A stretch of 64,000 bases of DNA from Firmicutes bacterium CAG:345 (GTDB taxonomy: Bacteria > Bacillota_I > Bacilli_A > RFN20 > CAG-288), in contig FR893364.1 of NCBI GenBank assembly GCA_000433315.1, positions 58,231-122,230 of the forward strand, read 5' to 3'. Below, one piece after another: positions 63,892-64,000 of this stretch. A program made the translations under genes and the position numbers. The notes under the pieces were generated by a model. That model was not told the DNA's origin. It did no database searches and worked only from the letters and a program-made list of their open reading frames with translations. How positions within the stretch are numbered: the first letter of the stretch is position 1; each line of letters opens with the position of its first letter.

Positions 63892-64000
63892 CATTTTTAT
63901 AAAAATCGAATTATGTTAATATAAATACAATTTTTATATAAAACCTTATTTTTTTAAAATATCAAAAAACACTTGAAATTTAAAAAATAAGGAAGTATAA

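Overview
The window comes from a very AT-rich, low-GC Gram-positive bacterium using the standard genetic code: several genes end in TGA and Trp is TGG. A T-box precedes valS, Shine-Dalgarno (SD) sites are AGGAGG-like, and there are many lipoproteins with Ser/Thr-rich linkers. The order lon-ysxC-spoVID-ysxE-valS-radC-(min)-minD-spoIVFA-spoIVFB matches Bacillus. I infer an uncultured, gut-type Bacilli lineage near the Erysipelotrichales/RF39/RFN20 groups. The lineage is inference; the synteny and code are seen.

1-16.5 kb (minus strand): a carbohydrate-use locus under a LacI-type regulator. In transcription order it has a lipoprotein beta-helix glycosidase (GH28/GH49-like, two discoidin modules), a modular binding lipoprotein, a sugar ABC importer (binding protein and two permeases), two GH65 phosphorylases, and a beta-phosphoglucomutase fused to the importer's ATPase. 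A partial second glycosidase-like lipoprotein runs off the left edge. The logic is cleavage outside, import, phosphorolysis to beta-glucose 1-phosphate, then conversion to glucose 6-phosphate. Two nearly identical operators mark the operon promoter and the regulator's own promoter.

16.7-33.4 kb: proS; a large M60 mucinase-type peptidase; hpt-purB-purA with a FAD protein; gpr (spore germination protease) with an in-frame TAA near its end; cysK-cysE; fmt with an ECF S-component; a cyclophilin; a DUF2188 protein. Two decayed genes lie at 21.9-22.4 and 28.6-29.2 kb.

33.4-44.8 kb: an ABC-2 exporter, a GNAT acetyltransferase, a CNNM-type membrane protein, an HD phosphohydrolase, two large lipoproteins, rnhC, and pnuC. 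The last two appear to be leaderless.

44.9-64 kb: glycogen genes glgB-glgP; trigger factor with a basic tail; lon-ysxC; spoVID (split by a frameshift at a slippery A_AAA_AAG) and ysxE; an esterase lipoprotein; T-box-valS; a small double-glycine-leader peptide coupled to radC; a minC-position ORF; minD, spoIVFA, spoIVFB; and a Sel1-repeat protein. mreBCD, the hem genes and folC, present in Bacillus in this region, are absent here. No rRNA, tRNA, CRISPR array or insertion sequence was seen. The last 109 bases (63892-64000) are AT-rich with no gene and end in an SD-like AAGGAAG.
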